Positions 61,701 through 62,613 of a stretch of DNA of 64,000 nt are shown piece after piece. Positions within the stretch are counted from its first letter, which is position 1, and each line of letters begins with the position of its first letter. The stretch comes from Cyclina sinensis (Eukaryota > Mollusca > Bivalvia > Venerida > Veneridae). A model generated the notes under the pieces. That model was given only the letters and a program-made list of their open reading frames with translations, ran no database searches and was not told the DNA's origin. Where the stretch lies: assembly GCA_012932295.1 (NCBI GenBank), contig JAAONU010000011.1:44208352-44272351 (forward strand), read 5' to 3'. Made by a program: the position numbers and the translations under genes.

Positions 61701-62613
61701 ACAAAGTAGTTTATATTCGTTATTGTCAATTTATAAATTTCATAATTACATCCGATAATATTATGCAATTCTAGAACAATGCCGCCTGGCCCTATAAACA
61801 CCACTACCGTGTTTGACATAAACACAAACACATTAAAAGTTCCTGATTTCCTTTTCTTCACTGCCTGTTAAAATCATTCATCGGTAAAATTGCCATATAC
61901 TATATTATGTTGAATTTGTCAAATTAGTGCGTTTAGGCGTAATATGTTCTCACCTTACACACATGTGACGAATCTATGACTGGAACAATAAAGGTTAACA
62001 AAGAATTACTATCAATAACGATTACGAAGAGATGTGTTTTTAATCATTAAGGTTTAGGTTCACAATAACATTGTATTTTTAATGTAACTGTAGTTTCGTT
62101 ACAGGTTTTCAACAACTTGAAGCCTATGGTGACATGGAGTTCTTTTGGAGCATTAAATGTGATCAGCCTGAGCTTAAAGTGGGAAGGCAATATTATATAA
62201 TTGGTAAAAACCGCTACATGTTCTCGACACTTGATGGAAAGAAGTGAGTTGCATTTTTTCTTTGTAGACTGGCAATAAGCAAAAAAGGGCTGTACGGTTG
62301 TCAGAAAATATAATGTAGTTAAAACAAGATATAAGGGTCGCAACTTAAAATTCTGAACAAGAGTCCTGTGTATAGTCATGATTTTTACAAATTATACTGG
62401 TTACATGAAACCATTCTTATAAGTGTCAAACGTCCTTTTTTATGTAATGCTGTATTAAATTTCTATACAGTCAGCTACTTTCTTTACAGATACAGATATT
62501 CATTGATGCTGCCGACTTTGATTGTCGAGAAACCAACAAGGAGGCGTGATACATTGTTCCGTATTATGCAAATATACGAACGGACTATGCAGACTACAGG
62601 ATGTCTTATCTAA
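10650..62613 (+). CDS. Complement C3/C4/C5-like protein, thioester-less, 40 exons (whole gene)
   Basis: Joining exons 1-40 gives 4905 nt, a 1634-residue secreted protein, close to the 1640-1740 usual for C3/C4/C5. Residues 1-17 are a signal peptide; MG1 to MG6 beta follow, with RRKR at 647-650, alpha' N-terminal segment, MG6 alpha, MG7 (GICIAEP), CUB, a thioester-type helical domain from about 913, MG8 and a C345C end. The thioester motif is replaced by GSGLT at 935-939. No anaphylatoxin domain is encoded. A second basic site, RKKR at 1340-1343, precedes MG8 as in C4. Predicted chains: beta 18-650, alpha 651-1343, gamma 1344-1634. All junctions are GT-AG and phase-compatible, so it is not an obvious pseudogene. 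The function is unproven: opsonisation by covalent binding should be impossible, while protein-protein assembly through MG and C345C domains remains possible. Exon coordinates are given separately. Confidence 0.85.
10703..13754 (+). other. Intron 1
   Basis: 3.05 kb. The only clear structure is a MITE at 13046-13487. Three loose cagctgaaaataattatca repeats lie at about 11335-11440. Confidence 0.5.
13046..13487 (+). mobile_element. MITE with TTAA ends, copy A
   Basis: A 442-bp element bounded by TTAA at 13046-13049 and 13484-13487. Its terminal inverted repeats read ggggctgtgctccagat on the left and atctggagtacagcctc on the right. No coding capacity. A second copy in opposite orientation is at 41754-42185. 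TTAA at both ends suits a piggyBac-type target, but the family is not proven. Confidence 0.8.
13755..13854 (+). CDS. C3-like gene exon 2: start of MG1
   Basis: Acceptor tttttgcag, donor AAG|gtaaag. Encodes DGYYFVTAPNVIRFEHEEVV and on to NARVK. This is the start of the first macroglobulin domain, matching the C3/TEP pattern Y-x-V-x-A-P-x-V-x-R. Begins in phase 2, ends in phase 0. Confidence 0.9.
13855..15652 (+). other. Intron 2
   Basis: 1.8 kb with one foldback element at about 15448-15575 (listed). Nothing else recognised. Confidence 0.5.
15448..15575. repeat. Foldback (inverted repeat) element, intron 2
   Basis: The left arm contains cttggctgcgaaaacggc and cgtatagcctgtttgaa; the right arm contains ttcgagcaggctatacg and gccgtataccccgccaag, approximately its reverse complement over about 40 bases with mismatches. 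The loop is about 40 bases. Confidence 0.7.
15653..15713 (+). CDS. C3-like gene exon 3: MG1
   Basis: Acceptor gcctttcag, donor GAAG|gtatag. Encodes VWLQYRERQFSEHTVVVENE, continuing MG1. Phase 0 in, phase 1 out. Confidence 0.88.
15957..16148 (+). CDS. C3-like gene exon 4: end of MG1, start of MG2
   Basis: Acceptor cattcag, donor AAAG|gtaatt. The end of the exon encodes GYLFVETDKPIYTPQQK, the superfamily signature that opens MG2 (G-Y-x-F-x-x-T-D-K-x-x-Y-T-P). Phase 1 in and out. Confidence 0.93.
16623..18949. promoter_or_regulatory. Three perfect TGACGTCA (CRE/ATF) palindromes
   Basis: TGACGTCA occurs at 16623-16630, 18627-18634 and 18942-18949. Two of the three sit at the same place within a repeated segment flanking the array. 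Whether they bind CREB/ATF proteins is unknown. Confidence 0.4.
16668..18520 (+). mobile_element. Element carrying a 145-bp tandem array (11 units)
   Basis: Left end aaccaggttttcaacgaaaa followed by ctggtt, itself a short hairpin; right end aaacccggttttcgtcgcat followed by tgcggcg. Between them a unit repeats with landmark ggtgtctgtg at about 16841, 16986, 17131, 17276, 17421, 17565, 17777, 17922, 18066, 18213 and 18356, i.e. 143-147 bp except one interval of 212. That interval contains a 67-bp inverted copy of part of the unit (about 17670-17738). Open frames inside it come from the repeat and are not genes. Non-autonomous element of unknown class. Confidence 0.75.
19915..20900 (+). repeat. 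Diverged tandem repeat, 130-185 bp units
   Basis: The phrase 'gttattgag' or a variant, followed by a T-rich stretch and 'tgaccttgacc...ctactgacccaaa', recurs at about 19965, 20097, 20228, 20386 and 20815. Heavily diverged. Confidence 0.6.
21469..21542 (+). CDS. C3-like gene exon 5: MG2
   Basis: Acceptor attttcag, donor ATC|gtaagt. With one base from exon 4 it encodes VKVRTLALDESLRAVNGW then RVGIDLI, typical MG2 strands (V-x-V-R-x-L). Phase 1 in, phase 0 out. Confidence 0.9.
21543..24717 (+). other. Intron 5
   Basis: 3.2 kb. Contains a broken LINE reverse transcriptase (22430-23430). The remainder shows nothing I recognise. Confidence 0.5.
22430..23430 (+). pseudogene. Degenerate LINE reverse transcriptase fragment
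   Basis: Shifting frames encode recognisable RT blocks: TAFDRVWYKGLLYK, IKAGVPQGLVL, VRLFAEDNSLGC (the FADD box with D changed to E), NWSKYGLQILIQNKTENF, HKHRELLTNAAANILGFLRK, LPKSVSLLNQNKEMENRL and RNHDRYSVLNKT. Frameshifts and stops are frequent. This is a different LINE family from the element at 2150-7490. The N-terminal part is missing. Confidence 0.8.
24718..24849 (+). CDS. C3-like gene exon 6: end of MG2
   Basis: Acceptor ctttaacag, donor CAG|gtaagg. Encodes SPSNYTILRETMADSVSG through FRLPAFPESGLWTARAFYLG, the usual 'F-x-L-P-x-F-P-x-x-G-x-W-T' end of MG2. Phase 0 in and out. Confidence 0.92.
24850..26771 (+). other. Intron 6
   Basis: 1.9 kb, about half of it the tandem region at 25590-26500. 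Nothing else recognised. Confidence 0.5.
25590..26500 (+). repeat. Diverged tandem repeat, about 143-bp units
   Basis: Landmark 'gcaaaatcttgtga' lies at about 25744, 25890, 26078, 26221 and 26362, and 'atcgatttgaaac...aataagtgtagatgtg' recurs after each. Period 141-146 with one longer interval of 188. No sequence relation to the exons. Confidence 0.75.
26772..26814 (+). CDS. C3-like gene exon 7: MG2-MG3 linker
   Basis: A 43-nt exon. Acceptor tacatttcag, donor ATA|gtaagg. Encodes LETESQTLFEVQQY, leading into MG3. Phase 0 in, phase 1 out. Confidence 0.85.
26815..29487 (+). other. Intron 7
   Basis: 2.7 kb. Contains an antisense LINE endonuclease fragment (27376-28300). Nothing else recognised. 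Confidence 0.5.
27376..28300 (-). pseudogene. Degenerate LINE endonuclease fragment
   Basis: Read on the minus strand with frame changes: an opening with KETELYNAISSCNHYVIKGT, then GDDGVLVMIR, ELHAEVCLKLDCESKWVKIS, FNLGKIDWNIGCC, then LSFTSHPRLIQHHTICPPIG and KNDHDMVSVSTHIRP. This is the order of motifs in an APE-type LINE endonuclease (TET, GGV, GDFN, SDHD positions), all partly decayed. The 90-codon open stretch at 27376-27648 is its tail. Confidence 0.78.
29488..29575 (+). CDS. C3-like gene exon 8: MG3
   Basis: Acceptor tatttcag, donor CCAG|gtaaga. Encodes KSTFDVTVEVDTPYILHN then TDKIRVTVKA. Phase 1 in, phase 2 out. Confidence 0.9.
29576..30078 (+). other. Intron 8
   Basis: 503 bases; nothing recognised. 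Confidence 0.5.
30079..30181 (+). CDS. C3-like gene exon 9: MG3
   Basis: Acceptor catgtag, donor ATG|gtaagt. Encodes RYVYGKPVKGSARLTLYL and on to LEVNRKM. R-Y-x-Y-G-K-P-V-x-G is a strong superfamily signature. Phase 2 in, phase 0 out. Confidence 0.93.
30182..33009 (+). other. Intron 9
   Basis: 2.8 kb. No exon or repeat that I can support. A short two-strand open region at 31569-31788 has a heptad-like leucine pattern on the minus strand and could be a decayed LINE ORF1, but the evidence is weak. Confidence 0.4.
33010..33273 (+). CDS. C3-like gene exon 10: end of MG3, start of MG4
   Basis: Largest coding exon (264 nt). Acceptor cacacag, donor AAG|gttcga. Encodes LQTVSVSDERSEADFNFK ... CRLEIAAAVFESATGEE ... 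VEPYFFKFVRSKRYFQPG then FEYFLK. The last part matches the MG4 opening seen in C3 (F-V-x-x-x-K-Y-F-x-P-G). Phase 0 in and out. Confidence 0.93.
33274..34391 (+). other. Intron 10
   Basis: 1.1 kb with the minisatellite at 33452-33680. Nothing else recognised. Confidence 0.5.
33452..33680 (+). repeat. Minisatellite, alternating 45/44-bp units
   Basis: Landmark tcacatttagaaacacatta is at 33481, 33526, 33570, 33615 and (partly) 33659, i.e. alternating periods of 45 and 44. Alternate units differ in the same way ('cctaaatatttcac...aaggc' versus 'ccaaaatattcac...aagac'), so the larger unit is 89 bp. Confidence 0.92.
34392..34559 (+). CDS. C3-like gene exon 11: MG4
   Basis: Acceptor tttctttcag, donor ACA|gtaagt. 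Encodes VDILYVNGQTAEGKTFRV ... NKGQIVSVFTTSTQDDTIAF then T. Phase 0 in and out. A 51-bp tandem duplication that begins in the exon carries a second identical donor at 34611; using it would add 17 residues in frame (VSIHVQEGTQDDTISFT). Confidence 0.9.
34532..34633 (+). repeat. 51-bp tandem duplication across the exon 11 donor
   Basis: The segment aactcaagacgacacaat ... cacgtacaagaagg is repeated with a period of 51 (ccttcacag at 34552-34560 and 34603-34611). The copies differ at only a few positions, so the duplication is recent. Confidence 0.92.
34914..35006 (+). CDS. C3-like gene exon 12: MG4
   Basis: Acceptor ttttttcacag, donor CGG|gtatat. Encodes VETVDETQESERFEVQAYSG then KNRILVEHVYR. Phase 0 in and out. 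Confidence 0.88.
35007..35679 (+). other. Intron 12
   Basis: 673 bases; nothing recognised. An alternative acceptor for exon 13 at 35639 would add 13 hydrophobic residues that do not fit the family. Confidence 0.4.
35680..35748 (+). CDS. C3-like gene exon 13: MG5
   Basis: Acceptor catttgaag, donor ATG|gtaatt. Encodes DGALQLETLTNVMESRYTGM then FSM. The L-Q-L-E-x-L start is expected for MG5, but MG5 of relatives is some 13-20 residues longer between this exon and the next, so an exon may be missing or the domain shortened. Confidence 0.6.
36069..36266 (+). CDS. C3-like gene exon 14: MG5
   Basis: Acceptor ctcttgcag, donor GGG|gtaatt. Encodes VVTRGKVVNTKFTEAF ... ARLLVFYVDKSTNEIVADS ... KLEVVKKC. 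V-x-x-R-G-x-V and A-D-S-x-x-x-x-V are MG5 hallmarks, and the Cys opens MG6. Phase 0 in and out. Confidence 0.92.
36267..36727 (+). other. Intron 14
   Basis: 461 bases; nothing recognised. Confidence 0.5.
36728..36868 (+). CDS. C3-like gene exon 15: MG6, beta-chain part
   Basis: Acceptor ttcttgaag, donor AAG|gtattt. Encodes LKIETEKTVVGPGASNIL ... WIGLHVMERRQSNENVL then QKSK. Corresponds to the 'V-x-P-G' and 'L-x-A-V-D' strands of MG6; the usual A-V-D is replaced by H-V-M. Phase 0 in and out. Confidence 0.88.
36869..37893 (+). other. Intron 15
   Basis: 1 kb with a diverged tandem repeat at 37150-37600. Nothing else recognised. Confidence 0.5.
37150..37600 (+). repeat. Diverged tandem repeat, about 141-150 bp
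   Basis: Landmark 'ttaaacttggagtgtaaatag' (37370) recurs as 'ttaaacttagtgtgtaaatag' at about 37520 and, more weakly, at about 37226. Confidence 0.55.
37894..37968 (+). CDS. C3-like gene exon 16: MG6
   Basis: Acceptor acttttag, donor AAG|gtagac. Encodes MFLAMESHDIGCGPGGGQNS then ADVFK. D-x-G-C-x-P-G-x-G is the C3/TEP signature before the processing site. Phase 0 in and out. Confidence 0.95.
37969..38391 (+). other. Intron 16
   Basis: 423 bases; nothing recognised. Confidence 0.5.
38392..38497 (+). CDS. C3-like gene exon 17: beta/alpha processing site RRKR
   Basis: Acceptor gcttttag, donor GGAG|gtaaat. Encodes KTGLTLLTNAKISEEDLQ ... SCGGLKRRKRESG. The tetrabasic RRKR (38476-38487, residues 647-650) is a furin-type site where C3/C4/C5 are cut into beta and alpha chains. 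Phase 0 in, phase 1 out. Confidence 0.93.
38498..38902 (+). other. Intron 17
   Basis: 405 bases. No exon with the six-cysteine anaphylatoxin pattern is present. A 15-base segment 38806-38820 flanked by ag and gtacgg would be a phase-compatible microexon (GHCAK), which I regard as unproven. Confidence 0.5.
38903..39038 (+). CDS. C3-like gene exon 18: alpha' N-terminal segment
   Basis: Acceptor atattccag, donor ACAA|gtttga. Encodes DLDTILKPFKDEFGSDMAKL ... IREDFRESLLFEVEQLN. 'I-R-x-x-F-x-E-S-x-L-F' corresponds to the 'F-P-E-S-W-L-W' motif of C3 that follows the anaphylatoxin, so only about 34 residues separate RRKR from it. Phase 1 in, phase 2 out. Confidence 0.85.
39039..40606 (+). other. Intron 18
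   Basis: 1.6 kb with a tandem repeat at 39390-39780. Nothing else recognised. Confidence 0.5.
39390..39780 (+). repeat. Diverged tandem repeat, about 125 bp
   Basis: 'ctggcgaacgcttgggctta' at about 39400 recurs as 'ctggcaaacgcttaggtcta' at about 39529 and 'cttgggaacgctttgttctt' at about 39648, each followed by a 'ggtcactagattaaaggtca'-type stretch. Confidence 0.6.
40607..40674 (+). CDS. C3-like gene exon 19: MG6, alpha-chain part
   Basis: Acceptor tttttaag, donor ATAG|gtgggt. Encodes TGHLTRTLYYPDSVKEWTIR then AI. P-D-S-x-x-x-W is conserved in C3/C4/C5. Phase 2 in (making Asn with exon 18), phase 1 out. Confidence 0.93.
40675..41132 (+). other. Intron 19
   Basis: 458 bases; nothing recognised. 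Confidence 0.5.
41133..41281 (+). CDS. C3-like gene exon 20: MG7
   Basis: Acceptor tgttacag, donor AGG|gtgagt. Encodes DKGICIAEPADVFVFKEF then FIQLDLPYKVARFEQFEVKA and NYKAAQKR. G-I-C-x-A-x-P and F-F-x-x-L-x-L-P-Y are strongly conserved; the Cys is the one that links alpha and beta chains in C3. Phase 1 in, phase 0 out. Confidence 0.96.
41754..42185 (-). mobile_element. MITE with TTAA ends, copy B (inverted)
   Basis: A 432-bp element between TTAA at 41754-41757 and 42182-42185. Its sequence is the reverse complement of copy A at 13046-13487 along nearly its whole length, including gaggctgtactccagat and atctggagtacagcccc at its ends. Confidence 0.88.
42230..42850. repeat. Dispersed repeat related to 741-1060
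   Basis: Contains 'gttactgagaaatagcc' at about 42620 and 42763, then a tagacggacggtcg stretch and 'atgctcccccgaacg', the same order as in the first repeat of the window. Confidence 0.55.
43090..43305 (-). repeat. Dispersed repeat, copy 2 (reverse of 8250-8440)
   Basis: Carries gggggcgtcggtcatat near 43260-43277 and a tcggatga...ccttgtatca segment near 43106-43140, the reverse complements of the landmarks at 8250-8440. Confidence 0.55.
43943..44164 (+). CDS. C3-like gene exon 21: MG7 to CUB
   Basis: Acceptor atttgcag, donor GTG|gtaagc. Encodes VNVYLESVEGLCYNSES ... FRFPVIPLYKGEFPIRV-type strands (RTLRFPVIPLYKGEFPIRVI) and ends VEKKINVV. P-x-x-x-G-x-x-x-I is the usual end of MG7. Phase 0 in and out. 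Confidence 0.93.
44410..44506 (+). CDS. C3-like gene exon 22: CUB, first part
   Basis: Acceptor cgtttcag, donor ACAG|gttagt. Encodes SEGIEEQILIQVCLDPNNQN then KDCQNDARVTKT. 'V-x-x-E-G-I' starts the first CUB segment in C3. Contains two Cys. Phase 0 in, phase 1 out. Confidence 0.92.
44507..46253 (+). other. Intron 22
   Basis: 1.7 kb; the second half (about 45220-46140) consists of heavily diverged tandem-like units containing 'aaacttactcagaacgtttg'-type and 'gtgaacactgtagaagg'-type phrases. Nothing else recognised. Confidence 0.45.
46254..46358 (+). CDS. C3-like gene exon 23: CUB, first part end
   Basis: Acceptor attatag, donor CAAA|gtatga. Encodes TYYSEKGATSLIEVELAFPE then YSIPGTARAVGYLQ. 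'I-P-G-x-x-x' corresponds to the C3 segment just before the thioester domain. Phase 1 in and out. Confidence 0.9.
46359..48497 (+). other. Intron 23
   Basis: 2.1 kb with a SINE at 46989-47277. A short A13 run is at about 48090. Nothing else recognised. Confidence 0.5.
46989..47277 (-). mobile_element. tRNA-derived SINE
   Basis: On the minus strand a 73-nt tRNA-like head (47276-47204) has box A TAGCTCAATCGG, box B GGTTCGATCCC, a paired D arm and a mostly paired acceptor stem (six of seven pairs). A unique body follows and the tail is three CCAAA-type repeats at 46990-47004. About 290 bp in total. Tails of this kind are seen in mollusc SINEs; I cannot name the family. Confidence 0.8.
48498..48683 (+). 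CDS. C3-like gene exon 24: start of thioester-type domain, motif lost
   Basis: Acceptor gttttcag, donor TATG|gtattt. Encodes VVTDSISSVIEDLHSSF then TRPIGSGLTTIAYLAKN and VYTLTYLKQTKQ. Relatives have P-x-G-C-G-E-Q-N-M here; this gene has P-I-G-S-G-L-T-T-I (48563-48577 for GSGLT). The following Y-L-A-x-N-V-Y and Y-L-x-x-T-x-Q are conserved, so the alignment is unambiguous. The thioester Cys and Gln are both absent. Phase 1 in and out. Confidence 0.95.
48684..49061 (+). other. Intron 24
   Basis: 378 bases; nothing recognised. Confidence 0.5.
49062..49140 (+). CDS. C3-like gene exon 25: thioester-type domain
   Basis: Acceptor tgtgtag, donor ACTTG|gtgagt. Encodes GVTRARNVFMHPDGSYSIY then KTQQSST. 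D-G-S-Y-S-x-[FY] followed by S-T-W is conserved across TEPs. Phase 1 in, phase 2 out. Confidence 0.93.
49141..49582 (+). other. Intron 25
   Basis: 442 bases; nothing recognised. Confidence 0.5.
49583..49745 (+). CDS. C3-like gene exon 26: thioester-type domain
   Basis: Acceptor attatcag, donor ATT|gtaagt. Encodes WLTAFAAKVFCQTEKILDD ... WLARQVTTQGSFIEKTPIKN then RHTI. At the place of the C3 catalytic His (P-V-I-H-Q) it reads P-I-K-N-R, although a His follows two residues later. Phase 2 in, phase 0 out. Confidence 0.94.
50008..50088 (+). CDS. C3-like gene exon 27: thioester-type domain
   Basis: Acceptor tgtttcag, donor GAG|gtattt. Encodes TGQVKETDSSLTAYVLITLL then ECNIKKE; S-L-T-A-Y-V-L-I-x-L-L-E is highly conserved. 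Phase 0 in and out. Confidence 0.93.
50089..50491 (+). other. Intron 27
   Basis: 403 bases; a weak gat-rich stretch at 50180-50270, otherwise nothing. Confidence 0.5.
50492..50669 (+). CDS. C3-like gene exon 28: thioester-type domain
   Basis: Acceptor ttttctag, donor GGAG|gtttga. Encodes EIVDDAVMQSTVFLENLP ... YPYLLALSAYALAKTKSP and LHDIWNKDG. The Y-x-x-A-L-x-A-Y-A-L-A helix pair is typical. Phase 0 in, phase 1 out. Confidence 0.93.
50919..51076 (+). CDS. C3-like gene exon 29: thioester-type domain
   Basis: Acceptor atttgtag, donor CAG|gtttca. Encodes EGIHWVNASANSVETTGYAL then LAMIELNDL ... VRWMVSQIGEDISLNRIQ. S-V-E-x-T-G-Y-A-L-L-A is a hallmark. The usual G-G-F-x-S-T-Q-D-T is altered to I-S-L-N-R-I-Q-E-T with exon 30, another loss of a normally invariant stretch. 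Phase 1 in, phase 0 out. Confidence 0.93.
51077..51891 (+). other. Intron 29
   Basis: 815 bases; nothing recognised. Confidence 0.5.
51892..52041 (+). CDS. C3-like gene exon 30: end of thioester-type domain, second CUB part
   Basis: Acceptor tgccttag, donor AAT|gtgagt. Encodes ETVIGLQSLSAFFSASEN then LDLKVQILGRDRPVTSFRLT and on. T-V-x-G-L-Q-[AS]-L-S closes the helical domain and L-x-V starts the CUB return. Phase 0 in and out. Confidence 0.92.
52412..52735. repeat. Dispersed repeat with gggagcat hairpin end
   Basis: Starts with atgctccccgaaacattttc followed by gagggagcat, a short hairpin, then a cgtccgtccatccgtg run. Same family style as 741-1060. The right end near cggttccaccg is approximate. 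Confidence 0.55.
52979..54114 (-). mobile_element. Non-autonomous hAT element with BED-finger remnant
   Basis: An 1136-bp element flanked by a perfect 8-bp duplication ACTCGAAA (52971-52978 and 54115-54122), the hAT target length. Both ends carry GGCCGGGAA as inverted repeats, next to clusters of cgaatattcg. On the minus strand at about 53520-53385 a decayed BED zinc finger is readable: SSRV*NYF, then ATCDLCKKVFEYKGTT and NLLNHLNSHHPTS, with TAG at the Trp codon and one more stop. The catalytic region is absent. Confidence 0.9.
54351..54532 (+). CDS. C3-like gene exon 31: second CUB part
   Basis: Acceptor cattctag, donor GAAGG|gtaatg. Encodes LPVENNHNSLMIEVAGVGAG then KLTIDLRYNRP ... ELCPYNI. 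G-x-G-x-[AG]-x-[LV]-x-[IV]-x-x-x-Y-N is typical. The acidic tail FPTDANLENEG leads to exon 32. Phase 0 in, phase 2 out. Confidence 0.92.
54533..55343 (+). other. Intron 31
   Basis: 811 bases; open stretches here show no similarity to the gene. Nothing recognised. Confidence 0.5.
55344..55517 (+). CDS. C3-like gene exon 32: alpha/gamma-type basic site and start of MG8
   Basis: Acceptor acgtctag, donor TAAG|gtaaat. Encodes a Cys-rich NCDVCGLCERDPVYYYDC, then DPLNEYSDYDRKKRQTRRN, then TTCIRFSV which starts MG8. RKKR (55447-55458, residues 1340-1343) preceded by acidic Tyr residues is placed as in C4, where a sulfated Tyr region and basic site create the gamma chain. Phase 2 in and out. Confidence 0.9.
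55797..55884 (+). CDS. C3-like gene exon 33: MG8
   Basis: Acceptor tgtttcag, donor AAG|gtattt. Encodes SKTDKVFGMTVVNVGLESSV then QFIKGDLDK. Matches the M-x-[IV]-x-[DN]-[IV]-x-L-x-x-x-F strand of MG8. Phase 2 in, phase 0 out. Confidence 0.9.
55885..56645 (+). other. Intron 33
   Basis: 761 bases. Its last 115 bases are similar to 57007-57115 in intron 34 (see findings). Nothing else recognised. Confidence 0.5.
56646..56726 (+). CDS. C3-like gene exon 34: MG8
   Basis: Acceptor atttcag, donor GAG|gtaagt. Encodes LLNDVPNIVSYEMPNNGRDF then VVFYLKE, equal in pattern to C3 'I-x-x-Y-E-x-x-x-x-x-x-x-x-L-x-x-Y-L-x-x-[IV]'. Phase 0 in and out. Confidence 0.92.
56727..57996 (+). other. Intron 34
   Basis: 1.27 kb; contains the diverged duplicate 57007-57115. 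Nothing else recognised. Confidence 0.5.
57997..58105 (+). CDS. C3-like gene exon 35: end of MG8
   Basis: Acceptor tttctag, donor CCAG|gtaagt. Encodes VTLEKTSFTFRLTDVFN then GDVNLRHISSVKVYDYYNP. V-x-V-Y-[AD]-Y-Y-N-P is a strong C3/C4/C5 signature. Phase 0 in, phase 1 out. Confidence 0.95.
58200..58226 (+). repeat. (CT)n microsatellite
   Basis: About 27 bases of ctctct, interrupted by one ttt. Confidence 0.9.
59518..59649. repeat. Foldback element with 51-bp arms
   Basis: Left arm 59518-59568 (contains ctataaatacgggatttatt) and right arm 59600-59649 (contains aataaatcccgtatttatag) are nearly perfect reverse complements, with a 31-base loop. Confidence 0.93.
59915..60013 (+). CDS. C3-like gene exon 36: anchor region before C345C
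   Basis: Acceptor ttttgtag, donor CCGA|gtaagt. Encodes DHACTRFPGSGSRQSSGLN then YICDEQYKQCQCLP. The order C-T-R-F, then I-C-D, then C-x-C matches the anchor of C3/C4/C5. Phase 1 in and out. Confidence 0.93.
60014..60893 (+). other. Intron 36
   Basis: 880 bases with a perfect 67-bp tandem duplication (60484-60617) and 'aaggtcac'-type repeat units around it. Nothing else recognised. Confidence 0.5.
60484..60617 (+). repeat. Perfect 67-bp tandem duplication
   Basis: 60484-60550 and 60551-60617 are identical (ctcatagttacaaggatt ... tttctgggtaa). Confidence 0.95.
60894..60980 (+). CDS. C3-like gene exon 37: start of C345C
   Basis: Acceptor aattttag, donor TACG|gtaatc. Encodes RFCSHPVDVLRLNPELL then YQFTCNPDRANY. 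Cys spacing and the C-x-x-x-x-x-x-Y end suit the first part of the C345C/netrin-like module. Phase 1 in and out. Confidence 0.85.
60981..61358 (+). other. Intron 37
   Basis: 378 bases; nothing recognised. Confidence 0.5.
61359..61448 (+). CDS. C3-like gene exon 38: C345C
   Basis: Acceptor ctttcag, donor AAAG|gtatac. Encodes AVIVEIDNVEYDPITEQKLA then SGIAVKILLK, consistent with the first beta strands of the netrin-like fold. Phase 1 in and out. Confidence 0.88.
61449..62104 (+). other. Intron 38
   Basis: 656 bases; nothing recognised. Confidence 0.5.
62105..62243 (+). CDS. C3-like gene exon 39: C345C
   Basis: Acceptor cgttacag, donor GAA|gtgagt. Encodes GFQQLEAYGDMEFFWSIKCD then QPELKVGRQYYIIGKNRYMF. 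C-x-x-x-x-L-x-x-G-x-x-Y-x-I-x-G is typical of C345C. Phase 1 in, phase 2 out. Confidence 0.93.
62490..62613 (+). CDS. C3-like gene exon 40: end of C345C and stop
   Basis: Acceptor ctttacag. Encodes KYRYSLMLPTLIVEKPTR then RRDTLFRIMQIYE and TMQTTGCLI, ending at TAA 62611-62613. The final G-C near the end is the usual last disulfide Cys of C345C. Phase 2 in. Confidence 0.92.

Noticed and set aside
61658..62379. Minus-strand open frames opposite exons 38-39
   Set aside because: No domain; they overlap the confirmed exon 39 or intron 38 and look like chance frames.
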